64,000 nt of DNA from CAYTGM01 sp964437365 (lineage in GTDB: Bacteria > Sumerlaeota > Sumerlaeia > SLMS01). Below the pieces are notes generated by a model. The model ran no database searches. It saw only the letters and a program-made list of their open reading frames with translations, and was not told the origin of the DNA. The position numbers were made by a program, and so were the translations under genes. This document shows, in pieces, positions 1 to 9,331 of the stretch (positions within the stretch are counted from its first letter, which is position 1; every line of letters begins with the position of its first letter). The stretch covers positions 1 to 64,000 of the forward strand of contig CAYTGM010000024.1 of the NCBI GenBank assembly GCA_964437365.1. The letters are read 5' to 3'.

Positions 1-525
1 TTAACGCGTGCTCAAGATCTTCAAAATAAACCTCTGGAAGTCCATCTCAATCAAGCGAAAGATAAATATGAGGTTAAATTCGGACACGATAGCTCTATGA
101 CTATTTATCTTCCCAAAGGAGAATTGCAAGTCAGAGAGAGGATTGAATTTCTGGGACGCATCGAATTGTGGAACACAGGGACTATTATAGCGAAGAAGCA
201 GGGCCAATATGAAGTTGGAACAGAAAGGACGAATTTCGAGATTATTGCTGTCTATCCATCAAGAGAATTTGAACAGGGAGGAACTGTCGAAGTAATCATT
301 AGAAATACAAAGAGCGATAAATCGGATAAAGGTCCAAGTCTGAAATCAACTTTTGAGATGACCGGAGTCAGCAGAAAGTTTCTACAAGCACCCCTCGGCC
401 AGTACAATTTCACCTACACCTCCACCGACGGCAAGTGGCGCGGCGAGACAGGATGGATCGACCTCACAGAGGAAGGAAAGCACACAGTCACCATCGATCT
501 GGAAGAGGTAGAAGCTCAAGAATAA
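1..525 (+). CDS. C-terminal part of a sigma-factor/stalk fusion paralog (5' end outside window)
   Basis: The frame is open from base 1 to the TAA at 523-525, so only the last 174 residues are visible and the start lies to the left. The visible part ends in the same C-terminal module as the next two genes: a segment starting with a hydrophobic strand plus VYPS, then E-QGG, then a final WxGxTxWxDL-type strand followed by HTVTIDLEEVE. This shows it is the third member of the tandem family at 604-4893 and 4987-9306. Whether it carries an N-terminal sigma domain cannot be seen and is inferred from the paralogs. No catalytic motif is visible; the segment looks like extracytoplasmic beta-sandwich. 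A gap of 78 bases separates it from the next paralog. Confidence 0.8.
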   Translation, partial: LTRAQDLQNKPLEVHLNQAKDKYEVKFGHDSSMTIYLPKGELQVRERIEFLGRIELWNTGTIIAKKQGQYEVGTERTNFEIIAVYPSREFEQGGTVEVIIRNTKSDKSDKGPSLKSTFEMTGVSRKFLQAPLGQYNFTYTSTDGKWRGETGWIDLTEEGKHTVTIDLEEVEAQE

Positions 526-603
526 GTGAAAAAAGATCCAAGAAATGGATGACCTCGGTTCCAAAGGAAGTAATATCACTCCAAGGAGCCGAAAGAACAT
601 TCC

Positions 604-3600
604 ATGAATGATACAAACCTCTGGAATCAGTACTGCAAGACCGGACTTGAAAAGGATTTTGAACAATTCTATCAGGCGTTGAATGGTTATGCTTATACCA
701 TCGCTCACGCCTACCTGAAGGAGGAAGAAGAGAGTCTCGATGCGCTTCATTCCGGCTGGCTCCGTTTCCTTCAAGAGAACGCAGGACGGACCTCAAAGGA
801 TATTAAACCGGTACTGGGCAGAACCATTGCTCGCGAAGCGGACCGACTTAGAAAGAAAAGGTCACGTCATCAAAAGCGCGAGGTCAAGGTTGAGGCAGAG
901 GTTCTGCAGCAGCACCAGGGCGGGGACGCAAGTGACGCAGTCATGACGAATGAGCAAGCGGACCTGGTCAGAAACAGCATCAGTGAGCTCCCCGAGCGGC
1001 TTCGTATCCCAGTGGAGCTTTTCTACTTTCACGGTTTGAAACAGAAAGAGATCGCCTCGGTGCTCGACCGTCCTCAGGGGACAATCTCCTCACAGATTGC
1101 TGATGCTCTGAAAAAGCTTGAGCCCAAGTTCAAGAAACTCGGTTTGAGTACACCGTCTATACTCCTCGGTGGACTTGCAGGAGGCGGAATGCTGCTGACT
1201 CCCCCGGCAAGCGCCATGACAGCAGGTCAGGTTTTTCAACAATCTGCTGGAGCAGGAGGTCTTGCCGCTTCCACAGGATTCCTTGGAACAGTGACAGGGA
1301 AGGTCACTATCACTGGTGTTATCCTGACTCTGGCTATCATTGTATACACAGGTATTCAATTGAGCAGTTCTCTATCTGGAGGATTCTTCAAGGGAGACTC
1401 TGGCGCGGACTCCGTTGATATTTCACAAATGGGCGATCAACCGGGAGGAGACAATGCGAACTCATCCGATGAGGGAATCAACAGGAGCGGACGAGATGGG
1501 CAGAGCTCGAACAATCAGGGCAATAACACGACTGCGAACCAGAGGGTAGCAGCTACGCCAACTCCTATTGTTCGGCTCAAGAAAGGGAAGAAAGATATTA
1601 AGCTGGTTGTCAAAGACCTTGCCGGCGATCCTCTTTCCAGCGTGAAAGTCAACCTCACGCCTCTTACGAAAGAGTGGGCAAATCCGGATTTTTATGAGCA
1701 ATCTATCTATACAAACGAGCAAGGTATCGCATCGTTTCAAAAGGACGTTGTTTATGGTGAACGCTTTTACTATCAGATCGAAGAGTCAGGCTATCATGAA
1801 TATGTGGACTGGGTGAGCTACTTTTCAGGTGGAGATGGCGACAGCCCGTTGACTCATGATGTGACATTACGTCAGCTCAAGTCAGCCAGTGGTACAGTTT
1901 ACAGTAGCGAGGGGATAGCACTTCAGAACGTCCATGTCCGCGCTTACGGAAGGATCAACCCCGAAAAGGAATATCAGCAACCGACAGACTACTCTGAGGA
2001 AACTTATACCGACGAGCTGGGTCGGTTCACCCTGTACAAGGTCCCGGAAGAGCTGAACTACCAGGTGGCCTTCATGCATCCAGAGCATCGCTGGGAGCTC
2101 GTTGAGAAAACAGATCTGAAGGAGATGGTTGTTAAGCTGGAAGGCGAACCCAAATACCTGACTGGAAAAGTCTATACACCAACGGGTGAAAGTACAAAGG
2201 ACTATGATGTCATTCTCTCATTAACGGACCCAGAAAACCCAGCCCTTCAGATGAATACTGTCGCCGAAGGTGGTCACTTTGAATTTGGTGGTCTCAAAGA
2301 AGGCGACTACCATGTCCGAGTGAAACCTGTCGACCCCGATCCGTTGGGTGTATACTGGCAGCAGGGATCAAATACGGCTCAACTTTCACCCGGAGATCTA
2401 GAAAAGCATCTCGACATCTATACTGGCGGACCGACGGAACTCAAACTTCGACTCGTGAATGCCGATACAGGAAAAGCGATCCCCAACCTCCAAGTAATCA
2501 TGAACCACAATATGAGGGATGAAGGTGAGCCTGTCGACTTCAAGGCAGTTTCGGATGAGAATGGATATCTCGAAGAACGGGTTATCGTGTTTGCAGGAAG
2601 TCAGTGGGGAGGTTGGCCGTATCCATTCTCTGACTCATTTTCTGTCTCGCTGAACTTGGAATCCAAGGAGTCAGGTTTCCTTTTTTCGCACAGCCCATAT
2701 AATTCAAATCAAACGAATATCAGTTTCAATTCATCATCTATTTCTCCTTATATTGAAGTTCCACTGGAAGAAGCATTCTTCATCTCTGGGACAATATATA
2801 CTCCAACCGATAGTCGGGCTCCTGAAGGGATAAGGGTCTACGCAGGAAACTCAAGTACATTGACGTCTGACTACGGAACATATGATCTGGCAATAAGAAG
2901 ACCTTCCAACCAAATGGTCTTGAAAGTGATCTCCGACGCTGGAAGCTACCAGGAAACCTTGCGGATTCCGGAGGAGAAAAACGCGATCGTAAAGAATATT
3001 CGACTGGAACCTGGAGTAACCTTGAAGGGGACCGTCAAAGACGAAGAGGGTAACCCCGTTGCAAATGCTCTACTGACTGCCGATGCTGGAGGATCTCTGC
3101 TCAATGAAAGAACGAGTGACGATGGAAGCTACCAATTCAGTAACCTTCCAAAGAATACATATGAGATCAAACCCTTCCCATCAAATACGAACTGGCTGCG
3201 ACCATATATACTCTCCGATTTCTCTATTTCACTGCTCGGCGAGGAAACGGTCGTTGAAAGGGATATTGTGCTGCAAAAGGGATGGATCCTTGAAGGGGTC
3301 GTTAGCGATATAAACGGCGCTCCTTTGGAGGGCGTGAGGGTTTGGTCAGACAGTTCGAAATCTTTCACAACGGACAAGTTCGGAGCATATCGCATCGAGG
3401 GGATCGAAGAGAATGCTTCTATTGATGTAGAGTACATGAAGGATGGCTATGAAACTCTTTCGCTCAAAGACATTTCTGTTATTGACGGGAATCAGAATGT
3501 AGTTTTGCAGAGAGAGGCTATGTCTGGGACTCAAATCACTCTGCTCAATTCTTCCAACAGACCAATACCTTTCGATTTATCCGTTTTCGTATATGAAGAA

Positions 3601-4893
3601 AAATGGGAACAGATCCACTCGATTGATCGCTCATCCTTGGACTCCGCTTTTGTTGATTTCAAACCAGGTAAGAAATACAGGCTCATCGCTGTAGAAAGAG
3701 ATTTGTCAATTACCTCACCTGCAAATTATGCCATCCATGATATTGAATACTTTGATCCTGAAGACAATCATATAGAATTACAGACTAAGCTGACAGATCC
3801 TCTGAAATTACAGATTGTTTCGGAGGAAACTCTCGGCCCGTTGGATGACAGGCAGATATTTCTTCATCGTGTGCTTCCTGATCACCAATATATTCATGAG
3901 TCCTCCCTTCCTCCTCAAAGAACAGACTCAGACGGAAGAGTGACTTTTGCTGCAGCCATCCCGGGAGAATATGCCGTATCTTTATACAGATATCCGACAC
4001 AGAATCCCTCTGCTCCCCGAGTTCAGCATCCAGGCACCTCCGCGACTATACATACAGTCAAAATGAAGCAATCTGAAATAGAAAGTCAAACCACTGAGCT
4101 TTCACTGAAAGTTTTGTTTCCCGAAAACTTAAAAGATGATTCGCTCATTTACCGATACTATGGTTCATCCACCAGGGCAGAAGAAGGGAAAGTAGTGGAT
4201 GGCGAAACAATACAGCTTGAAATAAACACTGGAGGTGGAGCGGAAGTCACGCTCATCAATCCATCTTCTAACTATATCGTTTCCAAGGCCGGCTTCAGAT
4301 GCCCGGATTCGGAGAATGGGTGCCAGATGATCTGGGATTTAAATGCGTATAGGCAGTACACTCTTAGAGTGAAAAACCCAGGCTTTAATAAAAGGTACTT
4401 AAAGCTCTGGTTCGAGGGGGAAAGGGCTTCCGATATCGTCAGTCATCGACTCGATCATGAAGGTTCCATTAATTTCTTTGCTAGAAAAGGACGATATAAC
4501 CTTTATGTTCGTGGAGAAGATGGACTTGGATCATACTCTCTTGATTTGCAATTTTCAGACGAGAAAGACCTCGAGGTGATTTTCCCTGCTGTTGATCTGG
4601 ATCTTGTCATGGTCTATCCAGATTCATCCACCGAGCAAGGCGGAAATATCATTGTGGATTTTGAAGGAAGGCGATATCAAGTGGATGCTGATCCGCGAAA
4701 AGCGATGAAAGAACTCCAACTGACAAAACCTTATCGGCGCCTTTCTGGATACCCCATCGGAAATTACAAATTCACCTACATCTCCGACGATGGCGAGTGG
4801 GTTGGTGAAACAGACTGGATCGACCTCCATGATCCCGGCGAGCATACAGTCACCATTGACCTGAAGAGAGTTTCTGCAGGAGTTGGAAACTAG
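604..4893 (+). CDS. Membrane-tethered ECF-like sigma factor with a large carboxypeptidase-regulatory repeat stalk
   Basis: 1,429 residues. Residues 1-180 look like a sigma-70 family ECF factor: a region-2-like helical part (about 7-95, ending in a basic RLRKKRSRHQKR stretch) and a clear region 4 helix-turn-helix (about 129-172, with LKQKEIASVLDRPQGTISSQ). A Gly-rich hydrophobic linker (183-213) is followed by one predicted membrane helix (about 234-253). The rest is predicted extracytoplasmic: a low-complexity Ser/Asn/Gly linker, then at least five carboxypeptidase-regulatory/Cna-B-like repeats of the type GTV-D--G-P--GV-V...T---G-Y-F--L. The C-terminal module is shared with both neighbours. 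No anti-sigma gene is adjacent. The AAGGAG ribosome site at 583-588 lies 15 bases from the ATG, unusually far, and the next gene has the same arrangement. The sigma call is strong. Signal-responsive release or in-membrane action is inference. Confidence 0.85.
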   Translation: MNDTNLWNQYCKTGLEKDFEQFYQALNGYAYTIAHAYLKEEEESLDALHSGWLRFLQENAGRTSKDIKPVLGRTIAREADRLRKKRSRHQKREVKVEAEVLQQHQGGDASDAVMTNEQADLVRNSISELPERLRIPVELFYFHGLKQKEIASVLDRPQGTISSQIADALKKLEPKFKKLGLSTPSILLGGLAGGGMLLTPPASAMTAGQVFQQSAGAGGLAASTGFLGTVTGKVTITGVILTLAIIVYTGIQLSSSLSGGFFKGDSGADSVDISQMGDQPGGDNANSSDEGINRSGRDGQSSNNQGNNTTANQRVAATPTPIVRLKKGKKDIKLVVKDLAGDPLSSVKVNLTPLTKEWANPDFYEQSIYTNEQGIASFQKDVVYGERFYYQIEESGYHEYVDWVSYFSGGDGDSPLTHDVTLRQLKSASGTVYSSEGIALQNVHVRAYGRINPEKEYQQPTDYSEETYTDELGRFTLYKVPEELNYQVAFMHPEHRWELVEKTDLKEMVVKLEGEPKYLTGKVYTPTGESTKDYDVILSLTDPENPALQMNTVAEGGHFEFGGLKEGDYHVRVKPVDPDPLGVYWQQGSNTAQLSPGDLEKHLDIYTGGPTELKLRLVNADTGKAIPNLQVIMNHNMRDEGEPVDFKAVSDENGYLEERVIVFAGSQWGGWPYPFSDSFSVSLNLESKESGFLFSHSPYNSNQTNISFNSSSISPYIEVPLEEAFFISGTIYTPTDSRAPEGIRVYAGNSSTLTSDYGTYDLAIRRPSNQMVLKVISDAGSYQETLRIPEEKNAIVKNIRLEPGVTLKGTVKDEEGNPVANALLTADAGGSLLNERTSDDGSYQFSNLPKNTYEIKPFPSNTNWLRPYILSDFSISLLGEETVVERDIVLQKGWILEGVVSDINGAPLEGVRVWSDSSKSFTTDKFGAYRIEGIEENASIDVEYMKDGYETLSLKDISVIDGNQNVVLQREAMSGTQITLLNSSNRPIPFDLSVFVYEEKWEQIHSIDRSSLDSAFVDFKPGKKYRLIAVERDLSITSPANYAIHDIEYFDPEDNHIELQTKLTDPLKLQIVSEETLGPLDDRQIFLHRVLPDHQYIHESSLPPQRTDSDGRVTFAAAIPGEYAVSLYRYPTQNPSAPRVQHPGTSATIHTVKMKQSEIESQTTELSLKVLFPENLKDDSLIYRYYGSSTRAEEGKVVDGETIQLEINTGGGAEVTLINPSSNYIVSKAGFRCPDSENGCQMIWDLNAYRQYTLRVKNPGFNKRYLKLWFEGERASDIVSHRLDHEGSINFFARKGRYNLYVRGEDGLGSYSLDLQFSDEKDLEVIFPAVDLDLVMVYPDSSTEQGGNIIVDFEGRRYQVDADPRKAMKELQLTKPYRRLSGYPIGNYKFTYISDDGEWVGETDWIDLHDPGEHTVTIDLKRVSAGVGN

Positions 4894-4986
4894 AGTGATC
4901 TAGAAAGGAAGTTTTTTCCAAGATTTCCCTGATTCGACAATCTTATTTAAGATGAAGACTCCAAAAGGGGAAAGAAACTGAATCCT

Positions 4987-7900
4987 ATGAACGTCGACCA
5001 ACTTTGGAAAAACTACCTGAAAACAGGTCTCGAAAAGGACTTTGAGGCCTTTCATCGACAGCTCAACTCTTATGCGTACACGATCGCTTTCAGTGTCCTG
5101 AAGAATACCGACGACGCGATAGAAGCTCTCAACATTGGTTGGATTCGATACCTGAAAGAGAATAAGAATAATGATTTATCAGATGCGAAATTCGTACTCG
5201 GAAGAACCATTCACCGGGAAGCTGACAACCTTCGACAGCGCCGCAACCGGCTCCAGAAACGAGAGGTTACTGTGGAACAGGACGCCCTTGAACAACTTAC
5301 TTCACAGGATGCCCGCAATATCGTCATCAATAAGGAACAGGAAGCTCTCATTAGACAATCAGTGGGAGAGCTACCGGAAAAGATGCGTATTCCCACAGAG
5401 CTCTTCTACTTTCATGGACTGAAACAGAAAGAAATCGCGTCTATACTTGAACGACCAGAGGGGACTATCTCGTGGCAGATTTCTGAAGCTCTGAAACGAC
5501 TCGAACCAAAGTTCCGTAAATTGGGTCTGGGAGCTCCGTCTATAATCTTCGGCGGACTAACAGGAAGCGGCATGCTGCTCACTCCCCCGGTAAGCGCCAT
5601 GACGGCAGGTCAGATTTTCCAACAGGCGTCTATCGGAGGCGCCCTTGGTGGAGGGGCGGGAAGTCTTACGGGTACTATAACGTCGAAAATACTGGCCGTT
5701 GCCGCTGGCATCGCGGTGGTTGCCGTGTTGGTGACAGCACTTCAGAGAATTGACAACTCAGGTTCTACTACCCATGTGGCAAGTGGCCCATCAGGTTCAA
5801 GAATGCTAAAAAAACATCAAGAGAGTAAAGAGCTCGACGGGGAAGCGGTCGGTAAACCTGCTGTTCCCGCAATTGAAACGGAACCGGACAAGAATAATTC
5901 AACAGCTCAAAAAGTGCCATCATCAGAGATTGAAATATATAGCGAAACGCATCAACAGCAAGGTTTGAAAGTTCGGAATATCACAATAGATGTCATTGAT
6001 ACCGAGGGGATGCCCTTAATTCCTGATTCAGCTAAATATACATATTCAATATGGAGGAACAACATAGTAGAGCGAGTGGAGGAAGTACTTTCTCCTGGTG
6101 ATAGACTTCAATTCTCTGTTACATCCATGAATTATACTCCCGTCACGATTCAACTTACTGCAGATGGATATCTGGACTATTCAGGGTCACTACACAAACC
6201 AGGTGGTTTCAAGGAAAGTGATGAAAACTATACAGTAACACTCCGGCGCGAAGGCTTGATCACCGGAACAATCACCAATACAAATGGAAGCCCGATTCAA
6301 GAAGCCTCGATTCTGGCGCAACCTTTGAAGAGGAGCGGCATATCAAACCACGTAAGACCTTATGCATCAGAAAGCTTTCGATCGGAGGCAAAAACAGACA
6401 CTGGGGGACATTTTCAGTTGAACGCAATTCCTGATGGAGTGAAGTTAAGCCTTCAAGTTACTCATCCTGATTATGCGTTTGAGTATATAGAATCATCTTC
6501 TGGTTCAGTATTAGAAATTGCTTTAGAAAGTGACGAGAAGGTCTTGTCAGGTCAGGTAGTGGATATAGACGGATATGGTCTGGAGTCGTTCAATGTGCAT
6601 CTTGGCTATAAGAACTCAGTCCATTTTCGGAGAAAAACAGACAACTCTGGCATGTTCAAATTTGAAGGGTTAAAATCCGGGATATATCACCTAGTTGTTC
6701 AGCCTGAATATATCGGGAAAGGCAAATCTAGATACTACTCGTTTGCAGACAGGTCTATTAGAATCTCAGACGATCAGACATTCACAAAAGTTTCAGTTGG
6801 TGGAAAGGTAAAGATTGCAGGACAGATACTGGACAGAGAAACGGACAAACCAGTGCCAGGACTAGAATTGAGGGCAAACCCCTGGGCACGACTGGCAACC
6901 AATCCATATCTTGAAGAAGATGTTGTCATCACTGATCTGGATGGCAGGTTCGCAACATCCGCCATTGCGACTCCTCTCAATTCATCGGGAGAGAACACTG
7001 ATGATGGCGAATCACTTCGGTACCAGTTCATACTCGGTCTGGAAAATACTCCAGAGTATATTTTTGAGGACAGTCGACGAGGACAGAACCATACCTCCGT
7101 TGAGTTTAGTAATGAGTCTGAAATTCAGAACCTAACCATACACGTAATGAGCCCGAGCAAACTTTCGGGTACCGTATATGGTAAGGATGGAAAGCCTCTC
7201 GATAAGAAAATAGATCTTTCAAGCTTATTCTCCAACACGACTATGGTAAATGGAGGACTATATACAGTATTCGGTTCCTCAGGAGAGTCCTTCTCTTACT
7301 CATATCTCGGTAAAGAAGGATATGGGTCTGGGAGAATTGAATTTCCTGAGTCTGGCGAAAGCTTAACTCATGATATATATTTGCATAAGACCGCATCAAT
7401 TTCCGGTATTATCTTCGACCAGGAAGGGACACCGCTTGAAGGCATCCGAGTGGTCTGCCGACGCCGATCGGATAATACAATTAGGGAAATCACCTCTGTA
7501 CATACTGATTCAGAGGGAAAGTATGATTTTCCCTACCTTCCAACTGGAAAAATAGAAGTGGCCGTTGCCAGTGAGGCATTAAAGAATATTGAGGGTACTC
7601 CCCCAGAGGCTCGAGTGGCTAATCTTGAAGAAGATCAAGCGGTCGGCAAGATCGATTTTATCTTCGGGAAACAAACAACTATCTTTGGTCGGGTAATCGA
7701 TGAAGAGGGCAAACCGATTTCAGGTGTCAGGGTTTCTGCCAGAGGTGGGAGAGGATCCACTTCTGATGCCAAAGGTAGATTCGAGATCGATGGGCTGTCT
7801 GTCGAAGAATCATATAAAGTTTCCTTCATCAAGGAAGGCTACGACTATTTCGCTCTTGATGAATTCAGCCCCCTAGACGGTGACCAGGAAATTGTTCTCA

Positions 7901-9306
7901 AGAAAGAAAAACCGAAGACGACGGTATTTGCTGAATTTGAAGGTGAAAGAATACGAACCTTTCGTGGCATGCTTGTTACTTACGATGGAAATGAGATCAT
8001 CCAGCGGCTCTCCTTTTTCTCCAATAATGACCAGTCCCTCAATTTTCACTTCTCGCCTGAACACAGCTATAAGATTTCAATGCTGGAAACCCGAGACGGC
8101 AGGTATGATTTTACGGGAAGAGTGGGCTTCATGACCCTCTCGAAAGGAGAATTCGACTCCTCAAAGCAGCAAGAGCTCCTCGTGCCGATTCAGATCTATA
8201 CACCACTGAAAGCGAAGCTCGTCGACAAAGAATCTGGAGAACCAATCAGTGGGGTTGAAGTTCGTGTCAGTAAGATGGTTCAGGACTACGAGGATCCTTT
8301 CGACAATTACAGCTTTGACCTTAACGAAACGACTGATGAGGAAGGCGAGATCACTTTTGAATCAACACCATTCAGTGAGTATCGCATTTCGCTCAAAAGC
8401 GATGAATATAAGCTCTCTGAGCGAGTTGAAGTCTCTCATCGCGAAGACAGTCCTGTTGATATCAAATTACTGGCGGAGAAATACCCTGAAAAAGACTATA
8501 CGCTTACGGTCTATTTCCCAAAGGATCTTCAATCCAGGGAGCTTAGCTATACGATTACTCAATATTGGAAGCCATTTACATCAGGGAAGATTCGCCATGG
8601 AGAAAAAACACCTCTCGTGGACCTTCCCCATGGTCAGTACAAAATCACCGTTAAGGATCCCGACGAAGGAATTTCCCTTCTTGAAAATAAAGGTATTTAC
8701 GTTAGCGAGTACAGCGATCCAGATATAGTTATCGATGCAAGCCCCTATCAAAAGGTTCGTGTTTCATGCGAAGACTTCGCTGGCGTTCCTGCACAGGGGC
8801 AAACGCCTCCAGCAATCTCTATTCATCAGGGCAACGACGGCTTCTACATCAGGTTTGATCACAATGGCGAAGCCGTGACCTATCTTCCCAAAGGTGATTT
8901 CAACGTTACAGAGAATCTGAATCTTTCCAACATGGGCTTCTCTATGTGGGGCGGAATACTTACCGTGGGGGACCAAGAGGAAGTGACCTACTGTCCTAAA
9001 GAGATAGATCTTGATGTGATCGTTGTCTATCCGTCTTCAGATGATGAACAACAGGGTACGTTGAACCTGAAACTCAAGCGCGATACGCCGGAAAACGCTG
9101 GAGGGATGGGAATGATTGGAAACAACTTCGAAATGCCCAAGCCGAGTCGTCGCCTGGAAGACCTCCCCGCAGGAATCTATAAGTTTGAGTATACATCGAT
9201 TGATGAACAATGGACTGGGGCAACTGACTGGTTAGATTTTCAAAACGAAGAAGGCGTCACAGTGACCATTGATGTCACTGAAAAAGAAACTGCCGGAGGG
9301 ATTTAA
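4987..9306 (+). CDS. Second membrane-tethered ECF-like sigma factor with carboxypeptidase-regulatory repeat stalk
   Basis: 1,439 residues, paralog of the preceding gene. The first about 213 residues align without gaps to that gene, including the region 4 motif (LKQKEIASILERPEGTIS, about 145-162) and the juxtamembrane SAMTAGQIFQQ (203-213). A predicted membrane helix spans about 233-252. The extracytoplasmic part holds at least six carboxypeptidase-regulatory/Cna-B-like repeats, for example near SGTITNTNGSPI-like, SGQVVDIDGYG-like and FGRVIDEEGKPISG segments. The stalk has diverged much more from its neighbour than the sigma domain. It ends with the shared C-terminal module (ATDWLDF...VTVTIDV). 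A G-rich ribosome site (AGGGG at 4966-4970) lies 16 bases upstream of the ATG. The leader resembles that of the preceding gene, so leader and gene probably duplicated together. Stop and the convergent BCCT gene's stop are only 25 bases apart. Confidence 0.85.
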   Translation: MNVDQLWKNYLKTGLEKDFEAFHRQLNSYAYTIAFSVLKNTDDAIEALNIGWIRYLKENKNNDLSDAKFVLGRTIHREADNLRQRRNRLQKREVTVEQDALEQLTSQDARNIVINKEQEALIRQSVGELPEKMRIPTELFYFHGLKQKEIASILERPEGTISWQISEALKRLEPKFRKLGLGAPSIIFGGLTGSGMLLTPPVSAMTAGQIFQQASIGGALGGGAGSLTGTITSKILAVAAGIAVVAVLVTALQRIDNSGSTTHVASGPSGSRMLKKHQESKELDGEAVGKPAVPAIETEPDKNNSTAQKVPSSEIEIYSETHQQQGLKVRNITIDVIDTEGMPLIPDSAKYTYSIWRNNIVERVEEVLSPGDRLQFSVTSMNYTPVTIQLTADGYLDYSGSLHKPGGFKESDENYTVTLRREGLITGTITNTNGSPIQEASILAQPLKRSGISNHVRPYASESFRSEAKTDTGGHFQLNAIPDGVKLSLQVTHPDYAFEYIESSSGSVLEIALESDEKVLSGQVVDIDGYGLESFNVHLGYKNSVHFRRKTDNSGMFKFEGLKSGIYHLVVQPEYIGKGKSRYYSFADRSIRISDDQTFTKVSVGGKVKIAGQILDRETDKPVPGLELRANPWARLATNPYLEEDVVITDLDGRFATSAIATPLNSSGENTDDGESLRYQFILGLENTPEYIFEDSRRGQNHTSVEFSNESEIQNLTIHVMSPSKLSGTVYGKDGKPLDKKIDLSSLFSNTTMVNGGLYTVFGSSGESFSYSYLGKEGYGSGRIEFPESGESLTHDIYLHKTASISGIIFDQEGTPLEGIRVVCRRRSDNTIREITSVHTDSEGKYDFPYLPTGKIEVAVASEALKNIEGTPPEARVANLEEDQAVGKIDFIFGKQTTIFGRVIDEEGKPISGVRVSARGGRGSTSDAKGRFEIDGLSVEESYKVSFIKEGYDYFALDEFSPLDGDQEIVLKKEKPKTTVFAEFEGERIRTFRGMLVTYDGNEIIQRLSFFSNNDQSLNFHFSPEHSYKISMLETRDGRYDFTGRVGFMTLSKGEFDSSKQQELLVPIQIYTPLKAKLVDKESGEPISGVEVRVSKMVQDYEDPFDNYSFDLNETTDEEGEITFESTPFSEYRISLKSDEYKLSERVEVSHREDSPVDIKLLAEKYPEKDYTLTVYFPKDLQSRELSYTITQYWKPFTSGKIRHGEKTPLVDLPHGQYKITVKDPDEGISLLENKGIYVSEYSDPDIVIDASPYQKVRVSCEDFAGVPAQGQTPPAISIHQGNDGFYIRFDHNGEAVTYLPKGDFNVTENLNLSNMGFSMWGGILTVGDQEEVTYCPKEIDLDVIVVYPSSDDEQQGTLNLKLKRDTPENAGGMGMIGNNFEMPKPSRRLEDLPAGIYKFEYTSIDEQWTGATDWLDFQNEEGVTVTIDVTEKETAGGI

Positions 9307-9331
9307 CCTCCAGCAGTTCCAGTCATAAGTC

